From positions 1 through 14,319 of the forward strand of contig CAAFWD010000041.1 in NCBI GenBank assembly GCA_900766645.1: a DNA stretch of 14,319 bases, read 5' to 3'. This document shows, in pieces, positions 14,218-14,319 of the stretch. Numbering within the stretch: position 1 is the stretch's first letter; each line of letters starts with the position of its first letter. The notes beneath the pieces are model-generated. The model made no database searches and had not been told where the DNA came from. It worked only from the letters and a program-made list of their open reading frames with translations. Both the position numbers and the translations under genes were made by a program. The stretch is from an uncultured Cetobacterium sp. GTDB lineage: Bacteria; Fusobacteriota; Fusobacteriia; Fusobacteriales; Fusobacteriaceae.

Positions 14218-14246
14218 AAAAAACCCGGGTTTTATCCGGGTTTTTT
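14218..14246 (+). terminator. Terminator of the hcp-rubredoxin operon
   Basis: An 11-bp stem with a GC core, AAAAAACCCGG (14218-14228) with CCGGGTTTTTT (14236-14246), has a 7-nt loop and ends in six T. The A run on the left arm would also allow function on the minus strand. Confidence 0.92.
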
Positions 14247-14319
14247 GGTGGTAATTAATAAATCCATATATTTGCATTGCAAATTATAAAAATAACATGT
14301 CTATTGCCCCTTAAAAAGC
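14247..14319. other. Right-edge gene-free stretch with a 15-nt inverted repeat
   Basis: No gene, ribosome binding site for a plus-strand gene or RNA gene is recognisable. The only structure is ATTTGCA-T-TGCAAAT (14270-14284), a perfect inverted repeat around one base. It could be an operator for a gene beyond the edge. Confidence 0.3.

Noticed and set aside
1..14319. Insertion sequence, prophage, CRISPR array or tRNA
   Set aside because: No transposase-like protein, terminal repeats, regularly spaced repeats or cloverleaf-like sequence was found by reading both strands.

Overview
The window is AT-rich, carries strong Shine-Dalgarno sites (AGGAGG type) and compact transcription units ended by hairpin plus T-run terminators. 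The gene set (MetP/MetS methionine carrier, AbgT carrier, periplasmic heme-free fumarate-reductase-like flavoprotein, glutaminase, class I hybrid-cluster protein, rubredoxin) suggests a low-GC anaerobe or facultative anaerobe. The protein style fits the Fusobacteriota, perhaps a Cetobacterium relative, but that is inference. I see no mobile element, CRISPR array, tRNA, rRNA or phage gene. It reads as ordinary chromosome with a few unusual details.

Layout. (1) 1-716, plus strand: the last codons of an unidentified gene, then a YczE/YitT-like membrane protein. (2) 704-2717, minus strand: a secreted DUF4163/DUF3298 (RsiV-like) protein followed by a MATE efflux pump. The pump converges on the yczE-like gene, and one hairpin covers both stop codons. 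(3) 2914-4604, plus strand: an NSS-family amino-acid symporter with a 33-residue MetS-type partner overlapping it by ATGA. (4) 4606-6319, minus strand: an AbgT-family carrier with its own promoter. (5) 6379-8215, minus strand: an exported FMN-binding/FAD flavoprotein whose catalytic residues fit fumarate reductase, with a good promoter and a candidate operator. (6) 8233-12284, minus strand: a probable four-gene operon of glutaminase, aromatic-acid-exporter-type membrane protein, MoaA and a MOSC-CutC fusion, with gaps of 20, 9 and 1 nt, one strong promoter and one terminator. (7) 12330-14246, plus strand: hybrid-cluster protein plus a 53-residue rubredoxin, ended by a strong terminator. The last ~70 nt hold no recognisable gene.

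Functionally, regions 3, 4 and 6 point to amino-acid and glutamine use and to carriers for amino acids and organic anions. Region 5 suggests anaerobic respiration on a fumarate-like acceptor in the periplasm. Region 7 is a nitrosative/oxidative stress module in which rubredoxin could supply electrons to Hcp. The most unusual item is the MOSC-CutC fusion translated directly after moaA: it joins a molybdenum-cofactor or sulfur-handling type domain to a CutC barrel. The codons for MoaA's C-terminal Gly-Gly also form that fusion's ribosome binding site.

Starts corrected here against the longest reading frame: abgT at 6213, MOSC-CutC at 9339, and probably the MATE gene at 2041. Two real small genes are added: metS at 4470-4571 and rubredoxin at 14048-14209. 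No gene-free stretch exceeds 300 nt; the longest is 6214-6435.
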